The notes beneath the pieces are model-generated. The model was not told the DNA's origin and ran no database searches. It saw only the letters and a program-made list of their open reading frames with translations. A stretch of DNA of 64,000 bases from an uncultured Alphaproteobacteria bacterium (GTDB lineage Bacteria > Pseudomonadota > Alphaproteobacteria > Rhizobiales > Aestuariivirgaceae): the NCBI GenBank assembly GCA_945957365.1, contig CAMFKI010000004.1, forward strand, positions 101,463 through 165,462, written 5' to 3'. Below, piece by piece: positions 1-8,315 of this stretch (position 1 is the stretch's first letter; each line of letters opens with the position of its first letter). The translations under genes were made by a program, and so were the position numbers.

Positions 1-1431
1 GGCCTCCGGCCGGTACAGGGTTTCCGACGAGCGGTCGAAGCTGCGCGCTGCCTCCCACACGTCGCTGCGCCAGCCGAGCCCGGCGGCGGCGATGGCGCCG
101 GCCCCGCGCACCCCGGCGTTGCGCGGGTCGCGCGCCACCGCGATGTCGGCGCCGAGGCAATCGGCCAGCGCCTGGCACAGTTCGGCATTGAGCGCGCCGC
201 CGCCCACGGCGCGCAGCAGATGCGCATGCCGCGTACCCTTCTGCCGGGCGACCGACTGCCAGGCCCAGCGCGTGTTGAGCGCCACGCCCTCGATCACGGC
301 GCGGCGCAGGCTGGCGCGGCCATGTTGCAGCGACAGGCCAAGGAAGGCGCCGCGCAGGCGGTTGTCGTCGACCGGCACGCGCTCGCCGGCCAGCCACGGC
401 AGGAACAGCGGCGGGGTGACGCCGGGCTCCGGCGCGTCGGGCCCCTTGCCGATCAGGCCGTCGAGCCAGTCGAGGCAGGAGCCCGCACTTTCCTGGGTGG
501 CGATCAGCAGCGGCCGGTTGGCAAACGGGCTGAGGATCGTCGCATAGCCCTCGCTCGCGCTCAGCCGGCGGCCCGGATAGAAGCCGCTGATCCATGAACT
601 CGTGCCGAGCGAGATGTGCAGCTCGCCATCCTCCACCGCGCCGCTGCCGATGGCAGCAGCGCAGACGTCGCCCGCACCCGCGAAGACCGGCAGGCTTTCG
701 GCAAGGCCCAGCTCCGCGGCTGCAGCCGCCGTGAGGCCGCCGGCCGGCACGGTGCCCTCGACGATGTCGGGCAAGAGGTCGCGTTTCAGCCCGAAGCGCG
801 ACACCAGCGTATCGGACCAGCCCTCGCGGCCCTGGCGCGTATCCATCATCCAGGTGACGTTGGCGAGATCGGCAGTGGTCGCCACGCGCCCGGTGGCGCG
901 CAGCAGGAGCCAGTCCTTGACGTCGAGCAGCTTCCACGCCCGCTCATAGACCTGCGGCTCGTGGCGCTTCAGCCACAGCATCTTGGCCGGCGGGTCCATG
1001 CCATTGAGCGACGGCGCGCCATTGGTCAGGCGGATCGAGCTCATGAGCTTGAACAGGCCATAGCCGAACAGCCGGGGAAACCCGCCCATCACCTCGCGCG
1101 CGATCGGCGCCGCCCGCTTGTCGAGCCAGATCATGCAGGGGCGCAAGGGACGTCCCTCGCGGTCCACCGCCACCACGCCGCACATCTGCGAGGCGAATAC
1201 CATGCCGGCGGCGCGGGCGCGGAGATCGGGGCAGGTTTCGGCGAGCCGCGCCAGCGCGACGCGCAGCGCCGCCCACCAGTCCAGCGGGTCCTGCTCGGCG
1301 CAGCCGGGACCCGGATAGGAGACGGGATAGGGGTGGTCGGCGGCATGCAGCACGTCGAGATCGGCACCGATCACGCCAACCTTCAGGCTGCTCGTGCCCA
1401 CGTCCACCGCAATGATGAGATCTTGAGTCAC
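1..1431 (-). CDS. FGGY-family carbohydrate kinase (xylulokinase-like), C-terminus beyond window
   Basis: Reading the minus strand from a GTG at 1431 gives 477 codons without a stop to the window edge. The N-terminus carries the FGGY phosphate-binding motif IIAVDVGTSSLKVGVI. Further on are a WW-x-AL segment, the second ATPase-lobe stretch VFAGAGDVCAAAIGSGAV followed by SLGTSS, and a late GGGALN element. FGGY kinases are usually 480-520 residues, so only a short C-terminus is missing. They phosphorylate a ketose, polyol or related sugar with ATP in the cytoplasm; the substrate cannot be read from the sequence. No ATG lies near the conserved start and the Shine-Dalgarno is weak, so the exact start is uncertain. 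It is divergent from the Stealth gene. Because the rhamnose cluster at 34-43 kb has no kinase, this gene could be relevant to it, but the distance makes that speculative. Confidence 0.85.
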   Translation of the reverse strand, partial: MTQDLIIAVDVGTSSLKVGVIGADLDVLHAADHPYPVSYPGPGCAEQDPLDWWAALRVALARLAETCPDLRARAAGMVFASQMCGVVAVDREGRPLRPCMIWLDKRAAPIAREVMGGFPRLFGYGLFKLMSSIRLTNGAPSLNGMDPPAKMLWLKRHEPQVYERAWKLLDVKDWLLLRATGRVATTADLANVTWMMDTRQGREGWSDTLVSRFGLKRDLLPDIVEGTVPAGGLTAAAAAELGLAESLPVFAGAGDVCAAAIGSGAVEDGELHISLGTSSWISGFYPGRRLSASEGYATILSPFANRPLLIATQESAGSCLDWLDGLIGKGPDAPEPGVTPPLFLPWLAGERVPVDDNRLRGAFLGLSLQHGRASLRRAVIEGVALNTRWAWQSVARQKGTRHAHLLRAVGGGALNAELCQALADCLGADIAVARDPRNAGVRGAGAIAAAGLGWRSDVWEAARSFDRSSETLYRPEA

Positions 1432-1732
1432 GAGGCGCCGGAAACGAAGTGAAGTTTGCCAGCCGTTATCGGGTTTATCATCGAAAGGTCAATGCAATTG
1501 TGAATGCCGCACGCCCGCACGGATGTGCGGCTTTGCTGCCTCTGCATGGGGTCTACCCGATGCTCGGATGGAAAGCAGCGGCTAAGCCGCCCCTGCAATC
1601 AATTGCAACAATTTACGCAGGACTTGCGAGAAGCGGTGCGCGTCTGCGCCGGTTGTGCTGGGTCCGATCCCCGGCTATGGCCGATGCAGCGCCGGTCAGA
1701 GCCAGACGGGCCGCAGAACCAGGATCGCCGTC
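1432..1732. other. Divergent intergenic region between FGGY kinase and Stealth gene
   Basis: About 300 bases with no credible gene. It is richer in A/T than its flanks. It holds a hairpin CCGCAC-GGAT-GTGCGG at 1515-1530, a short palindrome GCGGCTAAGCCGC at 1578-1590, and the dyad at 1594-1607 listed separately. The hairpin at 1515 lies upstream of both flanking genes and has only CTTT after it, so I do not call it a terminator. Promoters for both divergent genes are expected here, but I cannot pick a convincing -35/-10 pair. Confidence 0.5.
1594..1607. promoter_or_regulatory. 14-bp dyad TGCAAT-CA-ATTGCA, candidate operator
   Basis: This is a perfect inverted repeat. It has the half-site spacing TGCAA-N4-TTGCA often seen for LacI-family operators, although the usual central CG is replaced by CA. 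A related CAATTG element occurs about 100 bases earlier, near 1495. It lies between the divergent kinase and Stealth genes. The cognate regulator is not in view. Confidence 0.35.
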
Positions 1733-2719
1733 GTGACCACACCGACCCTTCACCAGACGTCCCGTACCCCCGCCATCGACGTGGTCTACATGTGGGTCGA
1801 TGGCGCGTTTCCCGGCTATGGCGACGTCCTGTCGCGATATGCCGAGACGTCGTTCGACCGCGATCCCGCCCGCACCCGCGACAATCTCGACCTGCTGAAA
1901 TACAGCCTGCGCTCGCTGGAGCGCCATGCGCCGTGGATCCGCAAGGTCTTCATCCTGACCTGCAGGCCGCAGGTGCCGTCGTGGCTCGACCTCGGCAGCG
2001 GCAAGGTGGAGGTCATCCACCACGACCAGGTGATCGATCCGGCTCACCTGCCGACCTTCAATTCGCTCGCCATCGTCAGCCACGTACATAAGATCCCGGG
2101 CCTGTCTCCCGATTTCATCTACCTCGACGACGACATCCTGTTCCTGCGCCCGGTCACCCCCGGCGATTTCACCTCGCCGCAAGGACGCCAGTACATCTTT
2201 CCCGACCGCCACTGGGCGCCGCGCTATGACAGCGCCGCGGCGAAGCGGGGTGAGAAGCCGTGGAACCTCGCTCTCTCGGCCTCGAATGAACTGCTGGACC
2301 AGCTGTCGGGCGTTGCGCGGCGGCGCCAGGTCAATCACGTGCCGCTGATGATCAACCGCGACCTCTGGCAGGAGATGCTCGAGCGCTTCCCCGACGCGGT
2401 CGAACGGACGCGGCGCTCACGCTTCCGGGCGGACGGAAACATCGCGGTGGAATTCATGTACCCCTATTTCCTGCTGGCCTTGGGCAAGGCCGAATTCGCC
2501 GACGCGCCGCGTGCGCGGGCGAGCTCGGGCTATTTGCCGCTTGAGGATTTCTGGCCGTGGACGGCGTGGAAGCTCCGCGAACTGAAACGGCGCAATCCGC
2601 TGTGGGCGACGCTGAACGACAATTTCGGGCCGGTGCCGAACCCGCGCGCCGAGCGCCTGGTGAAGGCTGCACTGCACAACTGGCTGCCGCAGGCATCACC
2701 TTACGAACGGCCGGTGTGA
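1733..2719 (+). CDS. Stealth-family sugar-phosphate transferase (capsular polysaccharide phosphotransferase)
   Basis: The 328-residue product shows the Stealth conserved regions in order: CR1 IDVVYMWVDG near residue 15; CR2 from RDNLDLLKYSLRSLERHAPW through YLDDDILFLRPV (residues ~50-145); and CR3 HVPLMINRDLW with FRADGNIAVEFMYPYF (residues ~205-250). Stealth proteins relate to GlcNAc-1-phosphotransferases and move a sugar phosphate from a nucleotide sugar onto a glycan or polymer. The frame is open back to 1655, but the GTG at 1733 has AGGA eight bases upstream and puts CR1 close to the N-terminus, so I prefer it. It converges on the GT4 gene. Acceptor and donor are unknown; the neighbourhood indicates surface glycan work. 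Confidence 0.87.
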   Translation: MTTPTLHQTSRTPAIDVVYMWVDGAFPGYGDVLSRYAETSFDRDPARTRDNLDLLKYSLRSLERHAPWIRKVFILTCRPQVPSWLDLGSGKVEVIHHDQVIDPAHLPTFNSLAIVSHVHKIPGLSPDFIYLDDDILFLRPVTPGDFTSPQGRQYIFPDRHWAPRYDSAAAKRGEKPWNLALSASNELLDQLSGVARRRQVNHVPLMINRDLWQEMLERFPDAVERTRRSRFRADGNIAVEFMYPYFLLALGKAEFADAPRARASSGYLPLEDFWPWTAWKLRELKRRNPLWATLNDNFGPVPNPRAERLVKAALHNWLPQASPYERPV

Positions 2720-2747
2720 TCCGTTCCGTCCGTTGAGGAGCGCCGCA

Positions 2748-3893
2748 TCACGTCTTGCCCGCGTGGCGATCCAGTGCCCCAGCATAGAAGGCTTCGAAGT
2801 CGCCGATCCGCGCGGTGACGTCGAATTGCCGCGCGTGGCCCCGGCCCCAGGCCGACAGCGCCTCGCGTTCGGCGGCATGCCCGATCAGGTCCGCCATGCG
2901 CCGGGCCAGCGCCGCGGCATCGCCAGCCGGAACCAGCAGGCCCTTGCCCAGCCCGGTCAGCACGGTGCGGTAGCCGGCATTGTCGGCGCCGATGATCGGC
3001 GTGCCGCTGGCAAGGGCCTCGGCCAGCACGATGCCGAAGCTTTCGCCGTAGAGCGCCGGAGACACGGCCAGCGTCGCTTCGCCGAGCAGGCGGAGCTGGT
3101 GTTCCGGCGACGGCGCTGGCAGCATCTCGATCCATTCCGCACCGAGCCTCGCCTGCGCCGCGCGCACCGCGCCCTCGAGGTCGCCGGCGCCGGCGATCAC
3201 GAAGCGCGGCGGCGGCGCAGCGGCGGGAAGCGCGACCTTGCCGGAGGCCAGAAGCGCTATGGCATCGAGCAGCACGCCGACACCCTTGCGTGGCTCCAGC
3301 CGCCCAATGAACAGAATCGTGGGCCGCGCCGTCGCCACCTTCTCGATGGCGAGAAAGGGTGCCAGATCGGTCACCGGCGGCAGCACCACGGGGGTGACGC
3401 CGGAGGCGCCTGGGCGCAGATGCGCCAGCGGTGCCGCTGACACGGCGATCGCCCCGTCGAGCCGCGCCAGAATCTGGCGGCTCATGACCTTGAAGAGGTT
3501 GCGTAGCACCGCGCCCGTCAGGCCAGGCGGCGGGGTGTCGTGGAAGGTCGCGACCCGCGTCGACTGCACCCGTCGGAACAGTTGCCACGGCATCAGCGGA
3601 TCCCACGGCGTGTGGAAGTGCACGACGTCGGGCCGCCATGCCTGCAGGGCCGCGGCCGTGCGCGCCAGTTCCTCCTTGCCTGCCCATGTCACTTCGAAGC
3701 GGGTGCCGGCGAAGGCCACGCTCCGCATCGCGCCCAGCCGCCACAGCCCGGCGTCGGCTGGCTGCGGTGCGCCCGGCGCGATGATCAGCGTCTCATGGCC
3801 GCGGGCCGCAAGCGCCGAGGCCAGCGCATGCATGTTCCGCTGCACCCCGCCGTGGCGGTCGGGATTATAGGGGCAGACCTGGACGATCCTCAT
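2748..3893 (-). CDS. GT4-family glycosyltransferase
   Basis: The 381-residue product has the two-Rossmann GT-B architecture of GT4. The N-terminus reads MRIVQVCPYNPDRHGGVQRN, with the glycine-rich acceptor loop. The C-terminal donor domain begins at LFIGRLEPRKGV and carries the E-x7-E motif as ESFGIVLAE followed by GTPIIG. It should be a retaining enzyme that adds a sugar from a nucleotide sugar on the cytoplasmic face of the membrane. The frame is open further upstream, but the ATG at 3893 gives the canonical GT4 N-terminus. It starts 62 bases after the ABC exporter on the same strand, so the two are probably co-transcribed. Donor and acceptor are not deducible. Confidence 0.9.
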   Translation of the reverse strand: MRIVQVCPYNPDRHGGVQRNMHALASALAARGHETLIIAPGAPQPADAGLWRLGAMRSVAFAGTRFEVTWAGKEELARTAAALQAWRPDVVHFHTPWDPLMPWQLFRRVQSTRVATFHDTPPPGLTGAVLRNLFKVMSRQILARLDGAIAVSAAPLAHLRPGASGVTPVVLPPVTDLAPFLAIEKVATARPTILFIGRLEPRKGVGVLLDAIALLASGKVALPAAAPPPRFVIAGAGDLEGAVRAAQARLGAEWIEMLPAPSPEHQLRLLGEATLAVSPALYGESFGIVLAEALASGTPIIGADNAGYRTVLTGLGKGLLVPAGDAAALARRMADLIGHAAEREALSAWGRGHARQFDVTARIGDFEAFYAGALDRHAGKT

Positions 3894-3955
3894 GTCATAA
3901 CCGGAACGGTACAGATGGCGCGGCACAGCGGCCGCGCAGCGGCTGCAGCGCTGGG

Positions 3956-5632
3956 CTAGGACGCCGCATGGACGAGCGGTGCCTGCACCTGTTCCGTCAT
4001 GCGGCCGTTCTCGAAGCTGATGACACGGTCGCAGCAGTCGAGCCAGGCGAGGTCGTGCGTCGAGACCACCACCGTCTTGCCCTGCTGGCGCAGCCACGGC
4101 AGCAGCGTGCGGAAGAAGTAGTCGCGCTTTTCCGGGTCCTGGTCGGCGACGAATTCATCGAGCACCAGCACATTGCGGTCCTCGAGCAGGGCGACGGCCA
4201 GTGCCAGGCGCCGCCGCTGGCCGGCGGACAGATCGAGCCGGCTGATGCCCTCGGCCCGGATCGAGGTGATGCCGGAGAGATGCACCTTGTCGATCATCTC
4301 GTCGGCCTCGTCCGGGGTCACGCCCTCCAGGCCATAGAGTTGCCGGAACACGTGGAACTGCGTGAAGATCGCCGAGAACTGGGCGCGGTAGGCATCCATG
4401 TCCTCGGGTCCGACCCGCCTGCCGTCGAGTTCGATCGTGCCGGCGGTGGGTTCGAGGAGGCCGGTCAGCACGTTCATGAAGGTCGTCTTGCCCGAGCCGT
4501 TGCTGCCCACGAGGAAGATCACTTCGCCGCGGCGGAGTTCGAAGTCCAGCGGCCCCAGCGCGAAGCTGCTGGTTTCGCGCGACTGGTAGCGGGTCTCGAC
4601 ATCGCGCAGCGTGATCTTGCGAAAGGGCGGCGCGCGGTCGGCCATGGTCAGGGTCGATGCATTCCCGGAGATGCGCTGGATCTCCGCCAGCTCGCGCGCC
4701 AGGTCGTCGATGCGGAGAAAGGACACCAGCGTGCCGATCACCGACGGATAGCTCGTCACCAGCTGCTCGAATGGCGTGAGCGAGAACAGCACCAGCGTCA
4801 GCAGCTGGAAGGTGACGACCGATTCCGTCTTCACCAGGTAGGGCACCAGGAACACGATGCCGGCCAGCAGCAGGAACTTCAGTCCGTGCACGGCCGATTC
4901 ACCGGTCTCGTAGATGCGGTTCACCTTGATCAGCAGCTGGCGCAGCCGTTCGAGGACATTTCCGAGGTCGCGGCTGAAGCTCTGGCGCCGCCCGCCATGC
5001 AGCCGCAATTCGCGGAAACCCTTCAGCATTTCCGACACGCGCTCGAAATAGGCGACTTCGAGGGCGCGCGCGTCGTCGTTGAGGCGCGCCATGGTCTTCT
5101 GCTGCAGGTGATAAGCGAGCGAGCCGCCGACCATGACCAGGAGCGCGAAGAAGCCCGCCAGCGCCGAATAGTAGAACACCTGCGGAATGGCGATGGTCAG
5201 GAAGATGATGGCCGGCATCATGTTGAGGAAGGTGGTGGTGAAGCCGGCAACCGCGCTCACGTCGCTGGTGAGGATGTGATAGATCGCGCCGTGCTCGCGC
5301 TTGTCGAGGAAGCTGGGTTGCGCCTTCAGTAGCCCGCCGATGAGCTGCAGCCGCACATTGTTGATGACGTGGGTCGTCACCACCGTGGTGATCACCTGGT
5401 AGAAGAAGGTCGACAGGATGACGGTGACGAAGGTCAGCGCAAACATCGGCAACCAGTGTGAAATCGTCTCCGACACCGGCGACGCCGCGGCCTTGTTGAC
5501 CACCATCATCACCCAGTCGCGCGACAGGCCGGCGACCAGCGCCAGCGCCATGACCAGATACTTGAGGCGCTGCGGGGCATGCGACCACAGGAACCGCAGC
5601 ATGGGAATCAGTTGCTTGAAACTCGTGTTCAC
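3956..5632 (-). CDS. Cyclic-peptide-type ABC exporter (SyrD/PvdE family), fused TMD-NBD
   Basis: The 558-residue half-transporter has about six membrane segments in residues 1-320, then an ATPase domain. Walker A is VGSNGSGKTT near residue 377. The signature is LSAGQRRRLALAVAL near 470, and Walker B is VLVLDEFVADQDPEKRDYFF near 490, followed by VVSTHDLAW. LSAGQ with DEF-ADQDP is typical of the SyrD/PvdE subfamily, which exports lipopeptides or siderophore precursors, and the length fits (about 550-565). No peptide synthetase is nearby. The only partner on the same strand is the GT4 gene downstream, so the cargo may be a glycosylated product. It probably works as a homodimer in the inner membrane. 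Specificity is inferred from family only. Confidence 0.85.
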   Translation of the reverse strand: MNTSFKQLIPMLRFLWSHAPQRLKYLVMALALVAGLSRDWVMMVVNKAAASPVSETISHWLPMFALTFVTVILSTFFYQVITTVVTTHVINNVRLQLIGGLLKAQPSFLDKREHGAIYHILTSDVSAVAGFTTTFLNMMPAIIFLTIAIPQVFYYSALAGFFALLVMVGGSLAYHLQQKTMARLNDDARALEVAYFERVSEMLKGFRELRLHGGRRQSFSRDLGNVLERLRQLLIKVNRIYETGESAVHGLKFLLLAGIVFLVPYLVKTESVVTFQLLTLVLFSLTPFEQLVTSYPSVIGTLVSFLRIDDLARELAEIQRISGNASTLTMADRAPPFRKITLRDVETRYQSRETSSFALGPLDFELRRGEVIFLVGSNGSGKTTFMNVLTGLLEPTAGTIELDGRRVGPEDMDAYRAQFSAIFTQFHVFRQLYGLEGVTPDEADEMIDKVHLSGITSIRAEGISRLDLSAGQRRRLALAVALLEDRNVLVLDEFVADQDPEKRDYFFRTLLPWLRQQGKTVVVSTHDLAWLDCCDRVISFENGRMTEQVQAPLVHAAS

Positions 5633-5780
5633 GATGTCGACGCCAGACTCTTCATTCTCATGCAGCCCTTACAGCAGCCAGAACTTGCCGAAAAGCGCGG
5701 CACTTGATAGACACAGCCGCGAACGCCCACAATAGGCAGTTTTTTTGCGTGATCTGCCCGCCCGCCCGAAGGGGCCCTGC

Positions 5781-7466
5781 ATGACGGACAACCGGTCCAC
5801 CCGTCCGCTGGTCCTCACCGCGGCCGATCATCGCTTCGCGCGCACCCTCATGCAATTCCTGCTCTCCGCCGAACGTCACGGCGAGGATCGCCGGTCGCGT
5901 GTCGTCATCCATGATCTCGGCCTGTCGGAAGCTGACCGCCAGACCATCAGGAAGCGTTTCGGCTGGGCGGAATTAAGGCTCTTCCCCTTTGCCGATTATC
6001 CGCCGCACCTGCAGCTCGCCCGCGGCAGCTATGCCTGGAAGCCGGTGATCGTCAGCGCCGCGGCGCAGGAGCATTCCGGTCCCCTGTTCTGGTTCGACAG
6101 CGGCACCGTGCTCAAGGCACCGCTCGATGCGGCGCTCGCCGTCGTGGAACAGCGCGGTTTCTGGGGCCTGCGCAGCCAGGGGCCCCTGGCGGAGAAATGC
6201 GATCCCCGCGTTCTCGAAGCACTCGACGTGCCACTGGAAATGCGCCACATGCGCGAATTTGCCGCGGGCGCGGTCGGGTTCGATCTTTCCACGAAGCTTG
6301 GCCGACGGCTGGTCGAGGATTGGGGCCGCCATGCGCTGATCCCCGGCCACATCCTGCCCGACGACTGCGCCCCCTATCACAAGCATGACCAGGCGCTGCT
6401 CAATTGCCTCCTCGCCCGGGCGATGTTCGCGGGCGAACTCGCCAACGACGCCGAGGAGATCGATATCAGCTCGGCGAATCCGAGCCGGCTGATCGCCACC
6501 CGCAATTACGTGCCTGCCGGCTATCCGCTGTGGGCCGATCCCGCCTTGCGCGCCCGTGCCGCGGCGTGGAAGGCGGGCGACCGCCTGTATCACAAGGTGC
6601 GGCACTTCGACGATACGCGCCTCGATGGCCGCAAACGCCGCCGCCAGGATCATTTCACCGTCACCCTCCGGCAACTCCCCGGCGGCGCCGAGACGGCGAT
6701 TGCCGGCCCGCGCGACGGCTATTACGCCGACCCCTTCATCATCCGGCACGACGGCGGCCTGTGGCTCTTCGTCGAAGAATTCGTCTATCCGCAGGACCGC
6801 GGTTTTCTCACTGTCCTGGGGCTCGACGAAACGCTGCGTGTCACCTCCACCCAGGCGGTGACGCTGCTGCCCGATTTCGTGGCCCTCGACAGCCATGCCT
6901 CGTTTCCCTGCGTGTTCGCGCTCGACGGGGCGTTCTACATGATCCCCGAGACGCATCAGCGCCGCGCCATCGACCTCTATGTCTGCGAGGCGTGGCCCGC
7001 CCGCTGGCGCCTGGTGCGCCGCCTCGTCTTCGGAGTGGATGCCGCCGACAGCATGCTGGTCCGCCATGACGGCCTGTGGTTCCTGATCACCTCGGTGCAG
7101 GGTGCTGTCGGCAACCGCCACCTTGAAATCTATTTCAGCGACGACCTCTTTGCCGGACGTTTCACACCGCATCCGGTCAACACCCGCAATGTCTACGGCG
7201 ACAACCGAAATGGCACCGGCCGCAACGCCGGAAGCATCGCGCCGCAACCCGATGGCAGCCTGCTGCGGCTCATGCAGGACAGCCCCAACCACTATGGCGA
7301 AGGTATCCGCCCGATGCGGGTCCGCATCCTCTCCGCCACCGAATTTCTCGAGGAGCCTGCGGAAAAAATCAATTTCCTCCCCGGCATCACCGCCGGCTTT
7401 CCCACCCATCACGCCACCCGCGCGGGCGACATCCTCGCCTACGACACGAGAGACCGCGTGCGCTGA
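5781..7466 (+). CDS. Two-module putative glycosyltransferase with GINT1-like beta-propeller domain
   Basis: The 561-residue protein has two parts. Residues ~10-230 look like a DUF1647-type nucleotide-sugar transferase fold: PLVLTAADHRFARTLMQF, VVIHDLGLSEADRQ and PLFWFDSGTVL. Residues ~290-545 resemble the domain found in plant glucosamine inositolphosphorylceramide transferase 1: GYYADPFIIRHDGGLWLFVEE, SFPCVF-x-MIPE, and repeated blades ending in RNAGSI. The ATG at 5781 has AAGGGG at a good distance and is preferred over a TTG at 5745. Its stop overlaps the next gene's ATG by one base. The catalytic module is presumably the N-terminal part. Inositol lipid as acceptor is inferred from the domain and from ino1 nearby, and is not proven. 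Confidence 0.65.
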   Translation: MTDNRSTRPLVLTAADHRFARTLMQFLLSAERHGEDRRSRVVIHDLGLSEADRQTIRKRFGWAELRLFPFADYPPHLQLARGSYAWKPVIVSAAAQEHSGPLFWFDSGTVLKAPLDAALAVVEQRGFWGLRSQGPLAEKCDPRVLEALDVPLEMRHMREFAAGAVGFDLSTKLGRRLVEDWGRHALIPGHILPDDCAPYHKHDQALLNCLLARAMFAGELANDAEEIDISSANPSRLIATRNYVPAGYPLWADPALRARAAAWKAGDRLYHKVRHFDDTRLDGRKRRRQDHFTVTLRQLPGGAETAIAGPRDGYYADPFIIRHDGGLWLFVEEFVYPQDRGFLTVLGLDETLRVTSTQAVTLLPDFVALDSHASFPCVFALDGAFYMIPETHQRRAIDLYVCEAWPARWRLVRRLVFGVDAADSMLVRHDGLWFLITSVQGAVGNRHLEIYFSDDLFAGRFTPHPVNTRNVYGDNRNGTGRNAGSIAPQPDGSLLRLMQDSPNHYGEGIRPMRVRILSATEFLEEPAEKINFLPGITAGFPTHHATRAGDILAYDTRDRVR

Positions 7467-8272
7467 TGGACAGCACCATGACCCTCAACGCCCTCTGGGT
7501 CGGCAACGTCCTGCCCCCGCTCCAGCGCCTCTGTCTCACCTCGGCGGCGGCCACCGGATGCCCTGTGCGGCTGTTCACCTACGAGCCCGTCGACGGTGTT
7601 CCTGCAGGCGTCGAAGTCGTTGATGGCAATGAGGTTTTGGGCGTCGACAAGGTGGTCCGCCACAGCCGCTCGCAGAGCGCCGCGCTGTTCTCGGACCGCT
7701 TCCGCTACGAGATTCTGGCGCGGCGCCTCGGCGCCTGGATCGATACCGACCTGCTGTTCATCAAGGCACCCCAGGCCAGGGGAGACTATCTGCTCGCATG
7801 GGAAGACGATGAACTCGTCGGCACGGCCTTCATCTGGATCAAGCCCGGGCATCCCTTGGTCGACGACCTGCGCCGGTATGCCAGCGACGATTTCCTCATT
7901 CCCGGATGGTTGCCATGGTGGAAGCGTGGCCAGCTGTCGATCCGGAAAGCAATGGGACGGCCAAAGCACGTGAGCGACCTCGACTGGGGCGTCATCGGCC
8001 CGCATCTTTTGACCTGGCTTCTGCGGCAGAGCGATCTCGTCTCAGAGGTCGGCCCGACCAGCTGGTTCAGCCCGCTTCCCTGGGATGACCGGCGCAGGAT
8101 ATCGGATGGTGACTTCGACTGGCGGTCCCTGATCAAGCCCGAAACCATTTGCGTTCATCTCTGGAATTATGGACTCACGCCGGAGCTTCGGTCACGCGAA
8201 CCGCAAGCGGGAAGTTTCTTACACACGATAGCAACGAACTGTGGCTTCCGCTGGCCCGCAGGTGAGCCCTGA
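7466..8272 (+). CDS. DXD-motif glycosyltransferase (Gly_transf_sug type), copy 1
   Basis: The 268-residue protein has the DXD motif in context LGAWIDTDLLFIKAP near residue 92 and the upstream SALFSDRFRYEIL helix, as in GT32/alpha-1,4-glycosyltransferase-like enzymes with a sugar-binding DXD region. VSDLDWGVIGPHLLTWLL and CVHLWNYG near the C-terminus match the Gb3-synthase-like end. The start ATG overlaps the preceding stop (TGATG), indicating translational coupling. A second ATG twelve bases later would also preserve the fold. It is clearly paralogous to the next gene. Donor and acceptor are unknown. Confidence 0.75.
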   Translation: MDSTMTLNALWVGNVLPPLQRLCLTSAAATGCPVRLFTYEPVDGVPAGVEVVDGNEVLGVDKVVRHSRSQSAALFSDRFRYEILARRLGAWIDTDLLFIKAPQARGDYLLAWEDDELVGTAFIWIKPGHPLVDDLRRYASDDFLIPGWLPWWKRGQLSIRKAMGRPKHVSDLDWGVIGPHLLTWLLRQSDLVSEVGPTSWFSPLPWDDRRRISDGDFDWRSLIKPETICVHLWNYGLTPELRSREPQAGSFLHTIATNCGFRWPAGEP

Positions 8273-8315
8273 TGGTGCAACAGCGGAACGCGCGTCAAAT
8301 CAGGACGAAAGCCCG

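Noticed and set aside
616..1452. Plus-strand open frame over the FGGY kinase
   Set aside because: The minus strand encodes the complete kinase motif order in one open frame; the plus-strand frame is an antisense shadow.
1515..1530. Hairpin CCGCAC-GGAT-GTGCGG followed by CTTT as a terminator
   Set aside because: It lies upstream of both divergent genes rather than after one, and the stem is short with no T-run.
3968..5332. Long open frame on the plus strand opposite the ABC exporter
   Set aside because: Antisense shadow of a GC-rich gene: low-complexity, His/Glu/Arg-rich translation with no domain, while the minus-strand frame has full ABC motifs.
5973..7412. Long minus-strand open frame opposite the two-module transferase
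   Set aside because: Composition-driven shadow; no start context and no recognisable motif, whereas the plus strand has clear domain structure.
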